A stretch of 64,000 nt of DNA from Pseudomonadota bacterium (GTDB lineage Bacteria > Pseudomonadota > Gammaproteobacteria > Burkholderiales > Burkholderiaceae_C), in the NCBI GenBank assembly GCA_018241265.1, contig JAFEEF010000064.1, forward strand, positions 1-64,000, read 5' to 3'. The notes under the pieces are model-generated. The model worked only from the letters and a program-made list of their open reading frames with translations, did no database searches and was not told the origin of the DNA. Within the stretch, counting starts at the first letter, position 1. Each line of letters begins with the position of its first letter. Both the position numbers and the translations under genes were made by a program. Below are positions 28,498 to 37,917 of this stretch, in pieces.

Positions 28498-29798
28498 CAC
28501 GCCCCCGCTTTCGCCGCGACCTTGAGCGCGCGCTTCAGGTCGTCGATCAGGTCGTCCGGATCCTCCAGGCCGATCGACAGGCGGATCGTCCCGGGCGTGA
28601 TGCCGGCCTGCGCGAGTGCCGCGTCGTCCATCCGGAAGTGCGTCGTCGACGCCGGATGGATCACCAGCGAGCGGCAGTCGCCGACGTTGGCGAGGTGCGA
28701 GAAGATCTTCAGCGACTCGATGAACGCCTGGCCCTGCGCGCGCGTGCCCGCGAGGTCGAAGCTGAAGACCGAGCCGCAGCCGCGCGGCAGCAGGCGCTTG
28801 GCGAGCGCGTGGCCGGCATGCGTCTCGAGCTCCGGATAGCCGACCCGCGCGACCTGCGGCTGGCTCGCCAGGAAGCCGACCACCTTGCGCGTGTTGTCGA
28901 CGTGCCGCGCCATGCGCAGCGGCAAGGTCTCGATGCCCTGCAGGATCAGCCACGCGGTGTGCGGGCTCATGCTGGCGCCGAAATCGCGCAGGCCTTCGCG
29001 GCGGGCGCGCAGCAGGAACGCGCCGACCGGACTCTCCTCGGCGAACACCATGCCGTGGAAGCCTTCGTACGGCTCGGACAGCTCCGGGAAGCGTCCCGAT
29101 GCAGCCCAGTCGAAGGCGCCGCCGTCGACCAGCACGCCGCCGATCACGGTGCCGTGCCCGGACAGGAACTTGGTCGCCGAGTGGTAGACCAGATCGGCGC
29201 CATGGTCGAACGGCTTCATCAGCCACGGCGTCGTGAACGTGGAGTCGACGAGCAGCGGCAGCCCGTGCTCGTGCGCGATGGCCGAGATCGTCGGGATGTC
29301 GAGCACGTCGAGCCCCGGGTTGCCGAGCGTCTCGCCGAACAGGAGCCGCGTCTCGGGCCGGATCGCGGCGCGCCAGGCGTCGATGTCGCCGGGCCGCACG
29401 AAGGTCGTCGAGATGCCGAAGCGCGCCAGCGTGTAGTGCAGCAGGTTGTGCGAGCCGCCGTACAGCGCCGCCGAGGCGACGATGTGCGCGCCGGCGCCGG
29501 CCAGGGTCGCTATGGCCAGATGCAGCGCCGCCTGGCCGCTCGCCGTCGCGACCGCGCCGACGCCGCCTTCGAGCGCCGCGACGCGCTCTTCGAGTACCGC
29601 GTTGGTCGGATTCGAGATGCGGCTGTAGACGTGGCCCGGCCGCTCCATGTTGAACAGCGACGCGGCGTGCTCGCTGTTCTCGAACACGAACGACGTGCTG
29701 AGGTGGATGGGCACCGCACGCGCGCCGGTGGCCGGATCGGGCGCGGCGCCGGCGTGCAGCGCAAGGGTATCGAAGCCGGGATCGGCGCTACCGGGCAT
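28497..29798 (-). CDS. metY: O-acetylhomoserine aminocarboxypropyltransferase (sulfhydrylase)
   Basis: 433-residue PLP enzyme of the Cys/Met metabolism family; makes homocysteine from O-acetylhomoserine and sulfide. The N-terminus GFDTLALHAGAAPDPATGAR and the early VPIHLSTSFVFENSEHAASL are typical MetY, as is the longer length compared with MetB/MetC. PLP lysine is K210 in VYHSATKFLSGHGT; SRISNPTNAVLEERVAALEG is the phosphate-contact region. Start 29798 (MPGSADPGF) has a GGAGACC just ahead. Upstream on the minus strand lie a TACACT at 29832-29837 and a 7-bp inverted repeat at 29859-29878. Confidence 0.92.
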   Translation of the reverse strand: MPGSADPGFDTLALHAGAAPDPATGARAVPIHLSTSFVFENSEHAASLFNMERPGHVYSRISNPTNAVLEERVAALEGGVGAVATASGQAALHLAIATLAGAGAHIVASAALYGGSHNLLHYTLARFGISTTFVRPGDIDAWRAAIRPETRLLFGETLGNPGLDVLDIPTISAIAHEHGLPLLVDSTFTTPWLMKPFDHGADLVYHSATKFLSGHGTVIGGVLVDGGAFDWAASGRFPELSEPYEGFHGMVFAEESPVGAFLLRARREGLRDFGASMSPHTAWLILQGIETLPLRMARHVDNTRKVVGFLASQPQVARVGYPELETHAGHALAKRLLPRGCGSVFSFDLAGTRAQGQAFIESLKIFSHLANVGDCRSLVIHPASTTHFRMDDAALAQAGITPGTIRLSIGLEDPDDLIDDLKRALKVAAKAGA

Positions 29799-29858
29799 GG
29801 GGTCTCCGTGGGCGGCGGGGCAGGGCTCGCGAGTGTAGCCAGCGCGGCCTGGCGCCAT

Positions 29859-29878
29859 CTCCTCGTCGATTCGAGGAG
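29859..29878. promoter_or_regulatory. inverted repeat in the metY promoter region
   Basis: CTCCTCG and CGAGGAG are separated by six bases. On the minus strand it lies just upstream of a good -10 element for metY (TACACT, plus-strand AGTGTA at 29832-29837) and overlaps where the -35 should be; no consensus -35 is visible. This geometry suits an activator or repressor site. It does not match the MetR TGAA-N5-TTCA pattern. Confidence 0.35.
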
Positions 29879-29932
29879 CATCGACATGATGTAACGCAAG
29901 GAAAGCCCCGCGGGCGCCGTATCTCCCGGCTG

Positions 29933-29959
29933 TTGTCATTCCGGAATTCGGGCTATATT
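29933..29959 (+). promoter_or_regulatory. candidate promoter of the CBS-domain gene
   Basis: TTGTCA at 29933-29938 and TATATT at 29954-29959 with a short 15-base spacer. A perfect 10-base palindrome ATTCCGGAAT (29939-29948) lies in the spacer and could be an operator. The gene's ATG is at 29987, behind GGAAGGAGAG. The short spacer keeps this at moderate confidence. Confidence 0.4.
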
Positions 29960-29986
29960 GGCCTCGCACCCTGGAAGGAGAGTCCG

Positions 29987-30451
29987 ATGAAAGTCAGCGA
30001 CATCCTGCGCGTCAAGGGCGGCGCGCTGTTCTGCGCCACGTCGGACATGCGCCTGGCCGAGGCGGTGTCGACGATGGCCGAGCGCGACATCGGCTCGCTG
30101 GTCGTGATGGACCAGGGCGAAATGACCGGCATGCTGACGTTCCGCGAGGTGATCCAGGCGATCGTGCGCAACGGCGGGTCGCTCGGCGACCTGCAGGTCG
30201 GCAAGGTGATGGACGAAAAGCCGCTCACCTGCACGCCCGACACCGAGATCGACGAGGTGCGCCGCATGATGCTGGGCCGCCACGCCCGCTACATGCCGGT
30301 GATGGCGCAGCGCACGCTGATGGGCGTGATCTCGTTCTACGACGTCGCCAAGGCGGTGGTCGACGGCCAGGACTTCGAGAACCGCATGCTGAAGGCCTAC
30401 ATCCGCGACTGGCCGGTCGAGGAGCCGCGCGACGAGCAGACGTCGCCGTGA
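29987..30451 (+). CDS. tandem CBS-domain protein
   Basis: 154 residues forming one Bateman module of two CBS domains (about residues 7-62 and 72-132). First domain: LAEAVSTMAERDIGSLVVMD and GMLTFREVIQAI; second: TPDTEIDEVRRMMLGRHARY then MPVMAQRTLMGVISFYDVAKAVV. Such stand-alone proteins bind adenine nucleotides and act as small energy sensors. No effector domain is attached. Start ATG 29987 (MKVSDILRVKG) has a strong AAGGAG. It precedes aroC but has a hairpin and a separate -10 between them. Confidence 0.9.
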   Translation: MKVSDILRVKGGALFCATSDMRLAEAVSTMAERDIGSLVVMDQGEMTGMLTFREVIQAIVRNGGSLGDLQVGKVMDEKPLTCTPDTEIDEVRRMMLGRHARYMPVMAQRTLMGVISFYDVAKAVVDGQDFENRMLKAYIRDWPVEEPRDEQTSP

Positions 30452-30501
30452 CGCTCGCGAACGAGGCCGCCGTCCAGCCCGTGAACGGCGACGGCCTCCG
30501 T

Positions 30502-30507
30502 TAGAAT
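30502..30507 (+). promoter_or_regulatory. probable -10 element for aroC
   Basis: TAGAAT preceded by CCGT, a form typical of beta-proteobacterial promoters, 76 bases ahead of the aroC ATG. No convincing -35 is seen at the expected distance. A start near 30513 would place the hairpin at 30528-30548 in the untranslated leader. Confidence 0.4.
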
Positions 30508-30527
30508 CGACGCTCGCCGCGTCACCG

Positions 30528-30560
30528 CCACCGCCGCTACGGCGGTGGTCTCGTTTTCAG
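30528..30560 (+). terminator. hairpin with T-rich tail in the aroC leader (terminator or attenuator)
   Basis: CCACCGCCG (30528-30536), loop CTA, CGGCGGTGG (30540-30548): a perfect nine-base stem followed by TCTCGTTTTC. It lies between the CBS gene and aroC and downstream of the likely aroC -10. It can end the CBS transcript and, if the -10 is real, also attenuate aroC. The U tract is interrupted, so efficiency is uncertain. Confidence 0.5.
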
Positions 30561-30582
30561 CCCTCCCGTCGACCTCCGCGCC

Positions 30583-31680
30583 ATGTCCGGCAGCACCCTC
30601 GGCCACCTGTTCCGCGTCACCAACTTCGGCGAAAGCCACGGCCCGGCGATCGGCTGCGTGATCGACGGCTGCCCGCCCGGCATGGCGCTGGCCGAGTCGG
30701 ACATCCAGCCCGAGCTCGACCGGCGCCGGCCGGGCACGTCGCGCCACGTCACGCAGCGCAACGAGCCCGACACGGTCGAGATCCTGTCGGGCGTGTTCGA
30801 GGGACAGACCACGGGCACCCCGATCTGCCTGCTGATCCGCAACACCGACCAGCGCAGCAAGGACTACGCGAACCTGCTCGATACGTTCCGTCCGGGCCAC
30901 GCCGACTACACCTACCTGCACAAGTACGGCCTGCGCGATCCGCGCGGCGGCGGGCGTGCGTCGGCGCGGCTGACCGCGCCGATGGTCGCGGCCGGCGCAG
31001 TGGCGCGCAAATGGCTGGCGCTTCATCACGGCGTCACGTTCGCCGGCCACATGACGCAGATCGGCGAGATCGAGATTCCGTTCGAGTCGCTGGAGCACGT
31101 GCCGCACAACCCGTTCTTCGCCGCCAACGCGACCGACATCCCGCGCCTCGAGGCCTACATGGACGACCTGCGCAAGGCCGGCGACAGCTGCGGCGCGCGC
31201 ATCCGCGTGATGGCGCGCGGCGTGCCGGTCGGCTGGGGCGAGCCGCTGTTCGACAAGCTCGATGCCGACATCGCCCACGCGATGATGGGCATCAACGCCG
31301 TCAAGGGCGTCGAGATCGGCAGCGGCTTTCGCGCGGTCGCCGAGCGCGGCACGACGCACGGCGACGAGCTGACGCCGGCGGGCTTCCGCACCAACCACGC
31401 CGGCGGCGTGCTCGGCGGCATCTCGACCGGCCAGGACATCACGGTCGAGATCGCGGTCAAGCCGACGAGCTCGATCCGCACGCCGCGCCAGTCGCTCGAC
31501 CTGCAGGGACAGCCGAAGATGGTCGAGACGCATGGCCGTCACGATCCTTGCGTCGGCATCCGCGCGACGCCGATCGCCGAGGCCCTGCTGGCGCTGGTGC
31601 TGATGGACCATGCGCTGCGCCACCGGGCGCAGTGCGGCGATGTCCGCGTCGCGATGCCGGCGATTCCGGGCCACGTCTGA
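30583..31680 (+). CDS. aroC: chorismate synthase
   Basis: 365 residues. Converts 5-enolpyruvylshikimate 3-phosphate to chorismate with reduced FMN, the last shared step to aromatic amino acids. The three family signatures are clear: [18 protein letters not shown] at the N-terminus, the GGGRASAR(L)TA phosphate/FMN site, and the C-terminal [16 protein letters not shown]. Starts [20 protein letters not shown], the usual beginning. A strong hairpin with its T tract on the opposite strand follows the stop. Confidence 0.97.
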   Translation: MSGSTLGHLFRVTNFGESHGPAIGCVIDGCPPGMALAESDIQPELDRRRPGTSRHVTQRNEPDTVEILSGVFEGQTTGTPICLLIRNTDQRSKDYANLLDTFRPGHADYTYLHKYGLRDPRGGGRASARLTAPMVAAGAVARKWLALHHGVTFAGHMTQIGEIEIPFESLEHVPHNPFFAANATDIPRLEAYMDDLRKAGDSCGARIRVMARGVPVGWGEPLFDKLDADIAHAMMGINAVKGVEIGSGFRAVAERGTTHGDELTPAGFRTNHAGGVLGGISTGQDITVEIAVKPTSSIRTPRQSLDLQGQPKMVETHGRHDPCVGIRATPIAEALLALVLMDHALRHRAQCGDVRVAMPAIPGHV

Positions 31681-31712
31681 AAAAGGCGGAAAGTTCCGCA
31701 GTCTTTCCGCCG
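31681..31712 (-). terminator. intrinsic terminator facing the minus strand, directly behind aroC
   Basis: Plus strand: AAAAA (31681-31685), GGCGGAAAG (31686-31694), nine-base loop, CTTTCCGCC (31704-31712). The perfect nine-base stem is preceded by A's, so read on the minus strand it is a hairpin followed by TTTTT. On the plus strand there is no T tract. Both flanking genes are on the plus strand, so it would stop antisense transcription into aroC. Confidence 0.6.
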
Positions 31713-31824
31713 CCGCTGCAGCCTGGCCCCGACAAACTGCATTCCGTCGCACGAGGGATGGACGCCTTGTAACTCGTCCCTACACTGCGCGGCGCACTGA
31801 ACGATAGAGAAGAAAGGACTTGCC

Positions 31825-32994
31825 ATGCGCAAGCTGTGGCTGGTGGGAGGCGTCGCCGTGGTGATCGCCGCGGGTGTCGCCTTCGGGGTGGTGTCGCGCG
31901 CCAAGAGCGGCGGCCCGTCCGCCGAAGCGAAGAAGCCCGCCGACGTGGCGCTCGAGTTCACGAACGGCGAGGTCGCGCATCCGAAGCTCCTGGCGCTGCC
32001 CGAGCACATCGAGTTCTCGGGCGCGCTGATGGCGCCGCGCACGGCGATCGTGCGCGCCAAGGCGTCGGGCACGCTGCTCGACCTGAAGGTGGCCGAGGGC
32101 AGCCGGGTCACTGCCGGCCAGCCGCTCGGCTCGATCGACCTGGCCGACCTGCAGAGCCGCGCCGCCGAGCGTTCGGCGATGGTCGACCAGGCGCAGGCCA
32201 AGCTCACCGAGGCGGAGCGCAGCTACAAGGCCAACGAGGATCTGGCAGGGCAGCACTTCATCTCGTCGACCGCGCTCGACACGTCGCGCGCGACGCTCGA
32301 CTCGGCACGCGCGCAGCTCAAGTCGGCGCAGGCGCAGCTCGACACGTCACGCGTCGGCATCCGCGACGCCGCGCTCGTCGCGCCGATCAACGGCGTGATC
32401 GGCAAGCGCAATGTCGTGCCGGGCGAGAAGGTCAGCGCCGAGCAGGAGCTGATGACCATCGTCGACCTGCGCTCGCTCGAACTGGCCGGCATCGTCGGCA
32501 CGCACCAGGTGTCGATGCTGCGGGCCGGACAACCGGTCGCGGTGCGCGTCGAAGGGCAGAGCTCGCCGGTCGTGGGTCGGATCGACCGGATCGCGCCGAC
32601 GGTCGAGCCGGGCACGCGCGGCATCCGCGTCGTCGTCGTGCTCGACAACCCGAAGGAGATCTACCGCGCCGGCCAGTACGCGAGCGCCGAGGTCGTGCTC
32701 GACGACCAGACGCAGCGGCTGACCTTGCCGGCGACCGCGGTCGGCCAGGAATCCGGCCAAGACTTCGTCTGGACCGTGGAGAAGGGCGCGCTGGTGCGCC
32801 GCATCGTCATCACCGGCCGGCGCGATCAGGCGACCAATCGCGTCGAGGTATCCAAGGGACTGTCGGCCGACATGGTCGTGCTGGCCGCCCGCTTCGACAA
32901 CCTGAAGGAAGGCACCGCTGCGAAGGTGGTGGCGCAGCGCGTCGCGCCGACGGCCTCGGCGGCCTCGTCGGCGCCGGCCGGCGAGCGCTCGTAA
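31825..32994 (+). CDS. RND efflux periplasmic adaptor (membrane fusion protein)
   Basis: 389 residues. An N-terminal membrane anchor or signal (LWLVGGVAVVIAAGVAFGVV) is followed by the barrel-sandwich lipoyl half (ASGTLLDLKVAEGSRVTAGQ), a helical hairpin with YKANEDLAGQHFISST, and the second lipoyl half LVAPINGVIGKRNVVPGEKV. These are standard for RND adaptors of the MexA/HlyD type. The start has AGAAAGGA upstream. It is followed after 43 bases by the pump gene. No outer-membrane channel gene accompanies the pair. Confidence 0.93.
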   Translation: MRKLWLVGGVAVVIAAGVAFGVVSRAKSGGPSAEAKKPADVALEFTNGEVAHPKLLALPEHIEFSGALMAPRTAIVRAKASGTLLDLKVAEGSRVTAGQPLGSIDLADLQSRAAERSAMVDQAQAKLTEAERSYKANEDLAGQHFISSTALDTSRATLDSARAQLKSAQAQLDTSRVGIRDAALVAPINGVIGKRNVVPGEKVSAEQELMTIVDLRSLELAGIVGTHQVSMLRAGQPVAVRVEGQSSPVVGRIDRIAPTVEPGTRGIRVVVVLDNPKEIYRAGQYASAEVVLDDQTQRLTLPATAVGQESGQDFVWTVEKGALVRRIVITGRRDQATNRVEVSKGLSADMVVLAARFDNLKEGTAAKVVAQRVAPTASAASSAPAGERS

Positions 32995-33037
32995 GCCTTC
33001 CTCTCCTTCCTACGCAGCCGTCTTTCCGGGAGCCGCC

Positions 33038-36000
33038 ATGTGGTTCACGCGCGTCTCGATCAACAACCCGGTCTTCGCCACCATGGTCATGGTGGCGCTG
33101 TGCGTGCTGGGCCTGTTCTCCTATAGCCAGCTGCGCGTCGAGCGGCTGCCCGACATCTCGCCGCCGATCGTCTTCATCAGCATCGCCTATCCGGGCGCGT
33201 CGCCCGAGGCGATCGAGAGCGAGCTGACCCGTCCGCTCGAGCTGGCGCTGAACGGCATCGCCGGCGTCAAGATGATCCGCTCGAACACCTACGAAGGGCG
33301 GACCGAGACGGTGGTGGAGTTCCTGCTGTCGGCCGACATGGGGCGCGCGGTGCAGGACGTGCGCGACAAGGTCGCCGCGCTGCAGCCGAGCTTCGCGCAC
33401 GACGTCAAGCCGCCCTACATCGGCCGCTTCGACAACGACAACTCGCAGCCGACGGTGAACCTGTCGCTGCTCGGCCCGACCCGCAGCTCGCGCGAGCTGT
33501 CGTTCCTCGCCGACCAGGTGGTGCGCAAGCGCCTCGAGCGCGTCGGCGGCGTCGCGCGCGTCGACGTCGGCGGCCTGACGGTGCGCCAGGTCCGCATCGA
33601 CCTCGACCCGCAGCGCCTGCGCGCCTACCAGGTGACGCCGGCCGATGTCGCCGCGGCACTGCAGGCCGCCAACGCCGACATCCCGGTTGGCCTCTTGAGC
33701 GGCCTGAAGGCCGAGTCGCTGGTGCGCGTCGAAGGCAAGGTGCGCGACCCGAAGGCGTTCTCCGACGTCGTCGTGTCGTCGCGCGATGGCCTCGTCGTGC
33801 GGCTCGGCGACCTCGGCGAACTGGTCGAGCGCGAGCGCGAGCCCGACTCGCTGTCGCGCGTCGACGGCGTGCCGGCGATCTCGTTCCAGATCTACAAGCA
33901 GCAGGACGCCAACATCGTCGAGACCGGCGAGGGCATCAAGGAGGCCACCGAAGAGCTGCGCAAGAGCATGCCGCCCGGGGTCGAGCTCAAGCTCGTCTAT
34001 GCCGACAGCGACTGGGTGAAGGACTCGCTGTCGGGCGTCAAGCGCACGCTGGTCGAGGGCGCGCTGCTGACGGTCGCGATCGTGTTCCTGTTCCTGCACA
34101 GCTGGCGCAGCACGATCATCACCGGCCTGACCTTGCCGATCGCGGTGATCTCGTCGTTCATCGCGATCTACCTGTTCGGCTTCACGCTGAACTTCATGAC
34201 GATGATGGCGCTGTCGCTGTGCATCGGTCTCCTGATCGACGATGCGATCGTGGTGCGCGAGAACATCGTGCGCCACGTCGCGCTCGGCAAGGACCACCAT
34301 CGCGCCGCGCGCGAAGGCACCGACGAGATCGGCCTGGCGGTGATGGCGACGACCTTCGCGATCTGCGCGGTGTTCGTGCCCGTCGCATTCATGAAGGGCA
34401 TCACCGGCAAGTTCTTCTTCCCGTTCGGCGTCACCGTCGCGGTGGCGGTGCTGGTGAGCCTCTTCGTCAGCTTCACGCTCGACCCGATGCTGTCGAGCAT
34501 CTGGCCCGACCCGCCCACGAACCGCCTGGCACGCCTGCCGGTGCTCGGCCACCTGATGCGCGGCACCGATCGCGTGCTCGACGCGATGCACGCGATCTAC
34601 GAGCGGCTGATCCGCTGGATCTTCTCCGGCCGGCACTATCGCCTCTGGGTGCTGCCGAGCTTCGGCATCGTGACCGCGATCCGCGAGCGCCGGCTCTCGG
34701 CGCTGAAGCCGCGCATCGCGACGATCACCGCGCGCGGCATCGTGCTGTGGGCCGGCGTCGCGAGCTTCGTCGTCGCGATCATGCTCGCGCCCCTGGTCGG
34801 CACCGAGTTCATCCCCGACTCCGACAACAGCTACATCCAGCTCAACATCCGCATGCCGGTCGGCACCAGCCTGCAGCGCGGCAGCGACAAGATGCAGCAG
34901 ATCGAGGACCTGATCCGTCCGATGCCGGAAGTGCGCCTGATGTCGACGACGATCGGCGACAACGGCAACGGCAGCCGCAACACCGCGACGCTCAACCTCC
35001 AGCTCACGCCGCCGAGCGAGCGCAAGCGCAGCCAGAAGCAGGTCGAGGAGGCGATCCGCACGATGCTGAAGCCGATCCCCGGCATCCAGACCTCGCTCGG
35101 CGACCTGCCGATCTATGTCGCGCTGCTCGGCCCCGATCCGCAGGTGCTCGAGACCGAGGTCAAGCGGCTGGAAGAAAAGGTCAGCAAGGTCAAGGGCATC
35201 GCCGACTTGCAGACGTCGGTGCAGCCTGGCCTGCCGGCCTATGCGGTGCGTCTGAAGCCCGATGCGGCGCGCGAGCTCGGCATGACCGCGACGCAGCTCG
35301 CCGCGAGCCTGCGCACCTTCATCAACGGCGACGTCGCGACCTATTGGACCGCGCCCGACGGCGAGCAGGTCGAGGTCGAGCTGCGCCTGCCGCAGCCGAT
35401 GCGCGAGAGCGTCTCGCAGATCGACGACCTGCCGGTGGCCTACGCCAAGGACGGCTCGCCGATCGCGCTGTCGCGCGTCGCCGACATCGTGCCGGTGGTG
35501 AACCCCGACGTCATCAAGCGCCAGGACCTGCAGCGCCGCCAGGGACTCTACGCCGGCGCGTCGGGCCGGCCGAGCGGCGACGTCGGCGCCGACGTGCAGA
35601 AGATCGTCAAGGCGACGCAACTGCCGCCGGGGTATCGCTTCGACGTCGGCGGCCAGACCAAGGACCAGGAAGAAGCCTTCCAGGGCATCCTGATGGCGCT
35701 GGGCGCGGCGGTGCTGTTCATCTACATCGTGCTGGCATCGCAGTTCGCGAGCTTCGTGCAGCCGATCGCGATCATGGCGTCGCTGCCGCTCGCGCTGATC
35801 GGCGTGATGATCGCGCTGCTCGTCACCGGCTCGACCTTGAACCTGTTCTCGATGATCGGCCTCGTGATGCTGATGGGCCTGGTGACGAAGAACGCGATCC
35901 TGCTGGTCGACTTCGCGAACCACGGCCGCAAGGCGGGGCTGTCGGTGCCCGAAGCGCTGCTGCAGGCCGGCCTCGTGCGGATGCGCCCGATCATGATGAC

Positions 36001-36262
36001 GACCGCGGCGATGATCTTCGGCATGCTGCCGCTCGCGCTCGCGCTGTCGGACGGCGGCGAGATCCAGGCGCCGATGGGCCGCGCGATCATCGGCGGCGTG
36101 ATCACGTCGACGTTGCTGACGCTGGTGGTCGTGCCGGTGCTGTGGTCGTACCTGGTGCGCGACAAGAAGACCGCGGCCGCGCCGGCGGGGCTGCCGCAGC
36201 CGGCGCAGACGTCGGATGGCGGCGTGGCCGGCGGATTGCCGATGCCGGCTTCGAAGGATTGA
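33038..36262 (+). CDS. RND efflux transporter, HAE1/AcrB-like inner-membrane pump
   Basis: 1074 residues, 12 predicted helices in the usual 1+5+1+5 pattern with two large periplasmic loops. The N-terminus [20 protein letters not shown] is typical. Helix 4 holds the proton-relay aspartates in [12 protein letters not shown] (about residues 398-409), and a later segment [14 protein letters not shown] matches the helix 10 lysine motif, so it is a proton-driven exporter. It probably exports drugs or lipophilic compounds; substrate class cannot be read from sequence. GGGAG precedes the ATG. Confidence 0.95.
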   Translation: MWFTRVSINNPVFATMVMVALCVLGLFSYSQLRVERLPDISPPIVFISIAYPGASPEAIESELTRPLELALNGIAGVKMIRSNTYEGRTETVVEFLLSADMGRAVQDVRDKVAALQPSFAHDVKPPYIGRFDNDNSQPTVNLSLLGPTRSSRELSFLADQVVRKRLERVGGVARVDVGGLTVRQVRIDLDPQRLRAYQVTPADVAAALQAANADIPVGLLSGLKAESLVRVEGKVRDPKAFSDVVVSSRDGLVVRLGDLGELVEREREPDSLSRVDGVPAISFQIYKQQDANIVETGEGIKEATEELRKSMPPGVELKLVYADSDWVKDSLSGVKRTLVEGALLTVAIVFLFLHSWRSTIITGLTLPIAVISSFIAIYLFGFTLNFMTMMALSLCIGLLIDDAIVVRENIVRHVALGKDHHRAAREGTDEIGLAVMATTFAICAVFVPVAFMKGITGKFFFPFGVTVAVAVLVSLFVSFTLDPMLSSIWPDPPTNRLARLPVLGHLMRGTDRVLDAMHAIYERLIRWIFSGRHYRLWVLPSFGIVTAIRERRLSALKPRIATITARGIVLWAGVASFVVAIMLAPLVGTEFIPDSDNSYIQLNIRMPVGTSLQRGSDKMQQIEDLIRPMPEVRLMSTTIGDNGNGSRNTATLNLQLTPPSERKRSQKQVEEAIRTMLKPIPGIQTSLGDLPIYVALLGPDPQVLETEVKRLEEKVSKVKGIADLQTSVQPGLPAYAVRLKPDAARELGMTATQLAASLRTFINGDVATYWTAPDGEQVEVELRLPQPMRESVSQIDDLPVAYAKDGSPIALSRVADIVPVVNPDVIKRQDLQRRQGLYAGASGRPSGDVGADVQKIVKATQLPPGYRFDVGGQTKDQEEAFQGILMALGAAVLFIYIVLASQFASFVQPIAIMASLPLALIGVMIALLVTGSTLNLFSMIGLVMLMGLVTKNAILLVDFANHGRKAGLSVPEALLQAGLVRMRPIMMTTAAMIFGMLPLALALSDGGEIQAPMGRAIIGGVITSTLLTLVVVPVLWSYLVRDKKTAAAPAGLPQPAQTSDGGVAGGLPMPASKD

Positions 36263-36264
36263 GG

Positions 36265-37239
36265 ATGCGGCGGCTGCGCGGGTTCGCGGCGATCGTCCTG
36301 ACCGGCCTCGCAGCGCTCGCGGCGACGCACGCTCAGGCCGCTGGCCTGAAGTCGATCGAGGTTCCGGCCGATGCGGCCGGTCCGCTCATCAAGGCCATCG
36401 TGTGGACGCCGTGCAATACCGCGCCGGGACAGGTCGTGATGGGGCCTTTCACGCTGCCCGGCGTGCGCGACTGCGCCGTCGCCGGCGACCACCTCGGCCT
36501 CGTCGTCGTCTCGCATGGCTATGGCGGCAATGCCCTCGGCCATCACGACACCGCGGAAGCGCTGGCCGACGCAGGGTTCGTCGCCGTGGCGCTCGACCAT
36601 CCCGACGACACGACGTCGAACAAGGATCCTGCGGCCAACGTCGCGGCGCTGGCGCATCGGCCGACCGACGTGAAGCGCGTGATCGACTACATGCTGACCG
36701 GATGGCCCGATGCGCGGCGCATCGACCCGGCCCGCATCGGCTTCTTCGGCTTCTCGCGCGGCGGCTACACCGGGCTCGTGATCGGCGGTGCCAATCCGGA
36801 CTTCGTGCATGCGCACGTGCGTTGTCCGGGACCGCCGGCGCTGTGCGCACCGATGCAGGCAGCGTCGCCGCTGACGCACGACCCCCGCGTGCGCGCGATC
36901 GTGATCGCCGATCCGCTGAGCTTCTTTCCGACGCGGGACAGCCTGAAGGACGTCAAGGTGCCGCTGCAGCTGTGGTCCTCCGAGCGCGGCGGCGATGGCG
37001 TCAGCCCCGAGGACGTGGCCGCGGTCGCCCGCGACCTGCCGGTGCGGCCCGACTTCCACCGCGTGCCGGGCACCGCGCACTTCGCGTTCCTGACGCCGTG
37101 TCCGCCGGTGCTGACCAAGGAGATTCCGCAGATCTGCGTCGATGACGGGGGATTCGACCGTGTGGCGTTCCACCGGCGGCTCGATGCGGAGGTGGTCGAC
37201 TTCCTGCGCGCTCACCTGGCCCCTGCGGCCAAGCCGTGA
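36265..37239 (+). CDS. exported alpha/beta-hydrolase (chlorophyllase/PAF-acetylhydrolase-like)
   Basis: 324 residues with a clear signal peptide (MRRLRGFAAIVLTGLAALAA to AQAAG, cleavage near residue 26). Hydrolase motifs are VVSHGYGG for the oxyanion hole, nucleophile GFSRGG, and a terminal histidine in GTAHFAFL. The layout resembles the dienelactone-hydrolase/PAF-acetylhydrolase group. It starts two bases behind the RND pump stop, so it is in the same operon. It might act on a pump substrate in the periplasm; this is inference from position. Confidence 0.85.
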   Translation: MRRLRGFAAIVLTGLAALAATHAQAAGLKSIEVPADAAGPLIKAIVWTPCNTAPGQVVMGPFTLPGVRDCAVAGDHLGLVVVSHGYGGNALGHHDTAEALADAGFVAVALDHPDDTTSNKDPAANVAALAHRPTDVKRVIDYMLTGWPDARRIDPARIGFFGFSRGGYTGLVIGGANPDFVHAHVRCPGPPALCAPMQAASPLTHDPRVRAIVIADPLSFFPTRDSLKDVKVPLQLWSSERGGDGVSPEDVAAVARDLPVRPDFHRVPGTAHFAFLTPCPPVLTKEIPQICVDDGGFDRVAFHRRLDAEVVDFLRAHLAPAAKP

Positions 37240-37288
37240 GGCCACGGCGGAGCGGATCGCCGCCGCAGCGCCGGTGCCCGAGGCGCCC

Positions 37289-37792
37289 TCATGGTGCCGG
37301 GTCGAGCAGCGCCTCGGCGTAGCGTGCGAGCGAACGGTTGTAGCGCGGCAAGAGCGGCGCCAGCGCGCACAGGCTCAGGCTGAGCGCCTCGCGCTCGCGG
37401 CCGAGGTCGGCGAGCGCGAGCGCCAGGAAGGCGCAGACCGCGCCGTCGAGCTCGTCCGAGCCGGCATCCGATTCGGCGGCGAGCAGCCGTGCCGCGGTCG
37501 CGGCGTCGCCGAGGTTGCGCAGCGAGCTCGCCATCTGGATCACCGCGCGCCGCCGCCGCATGCCGGCGAGGCCACCCGCCAGCGCGGCGCGATAGAGCGG
37601 CACGGCATCGTGGGGCCGACCGGTCGAATCGCGCGCCGCCGCGCGCTCGAACAGCGCCGCCGGATCGCCGGCCGGCAGCTCGGCGGCGAGCGCGTCGATG
37701 CGCTGGACGAAGGCCTGCTCGTCGAGGCGATCGAACTGCGCCCAGAGCGCCGTCAGACGCTCTTCCCACGCGGCATCGGGGATCGGGATCAT
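37289..37792 (-). CDS. tetratricopeptide-repeat (TPR_5-like) protein
   Basis: 167-residue soluble helical protein. It contains TPR-type helix pairs: ALFERAAARDSTGRPHDAVP with LYRAALAGGL, then AVIQMASSLRNLGDAATAAR and AFLALALADLGREREALSLS. The pattern is that of the group-5 tetratrico domain, often about 120 residues. No signal peptide or catalytic motif. It is divergent from the histidine kinase operon (125 bases between starts) and convergent with the exported hydrolase. A binding scaffold role is likely; partner unknown. Confidence 0.78.
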   Translation of the reverse strand: MIPIPDAAWEERLTALWAQFDRLDEQAFVQRIDALAAELPAGDPAALFERAAARDSTGRPHDAVPLYRAALAGGLAGMRRRRAVIQMASSLRNLGDAATAARLLAAESDAGSDELDGAVCAFLALALADLGREREALSLSLCALAPLLPRYNRSLARYAEALLDPAP

Positions 37793-37871
37793 CGCGGCAG
37801 TGTAGGCCAGCGCAGGCGCTGCGCACGGGCGCTGTCACGGGCGCAATTCGACCACCGGCTTTCGCAGTTCG

Positions 37872-37912
37872 TCACGCAGCGGTCACGTGGGTCGGTGCCT
37901 GGGCCTAGGATG
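37872..37912 (+). promoter_or_regulatory. direct repeats over the kinase operon promoter (candidate LytTR site)
   Basis: GTCACG occurs at 37872-37877 and again at 37883-37888, an 11-base step, and once more at 37834-37839. A -10-like TAGGAT lies at 37907-37912, which would put the -35 at 37884-37889, under the second repeat. LytTR regulators bind direct repeats about one helical turn apart, so this could be the site where the regulator encoded downstream acts on its own operon. Confidence 0.4.
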
Positions 37913-37917
37913 GCCGC

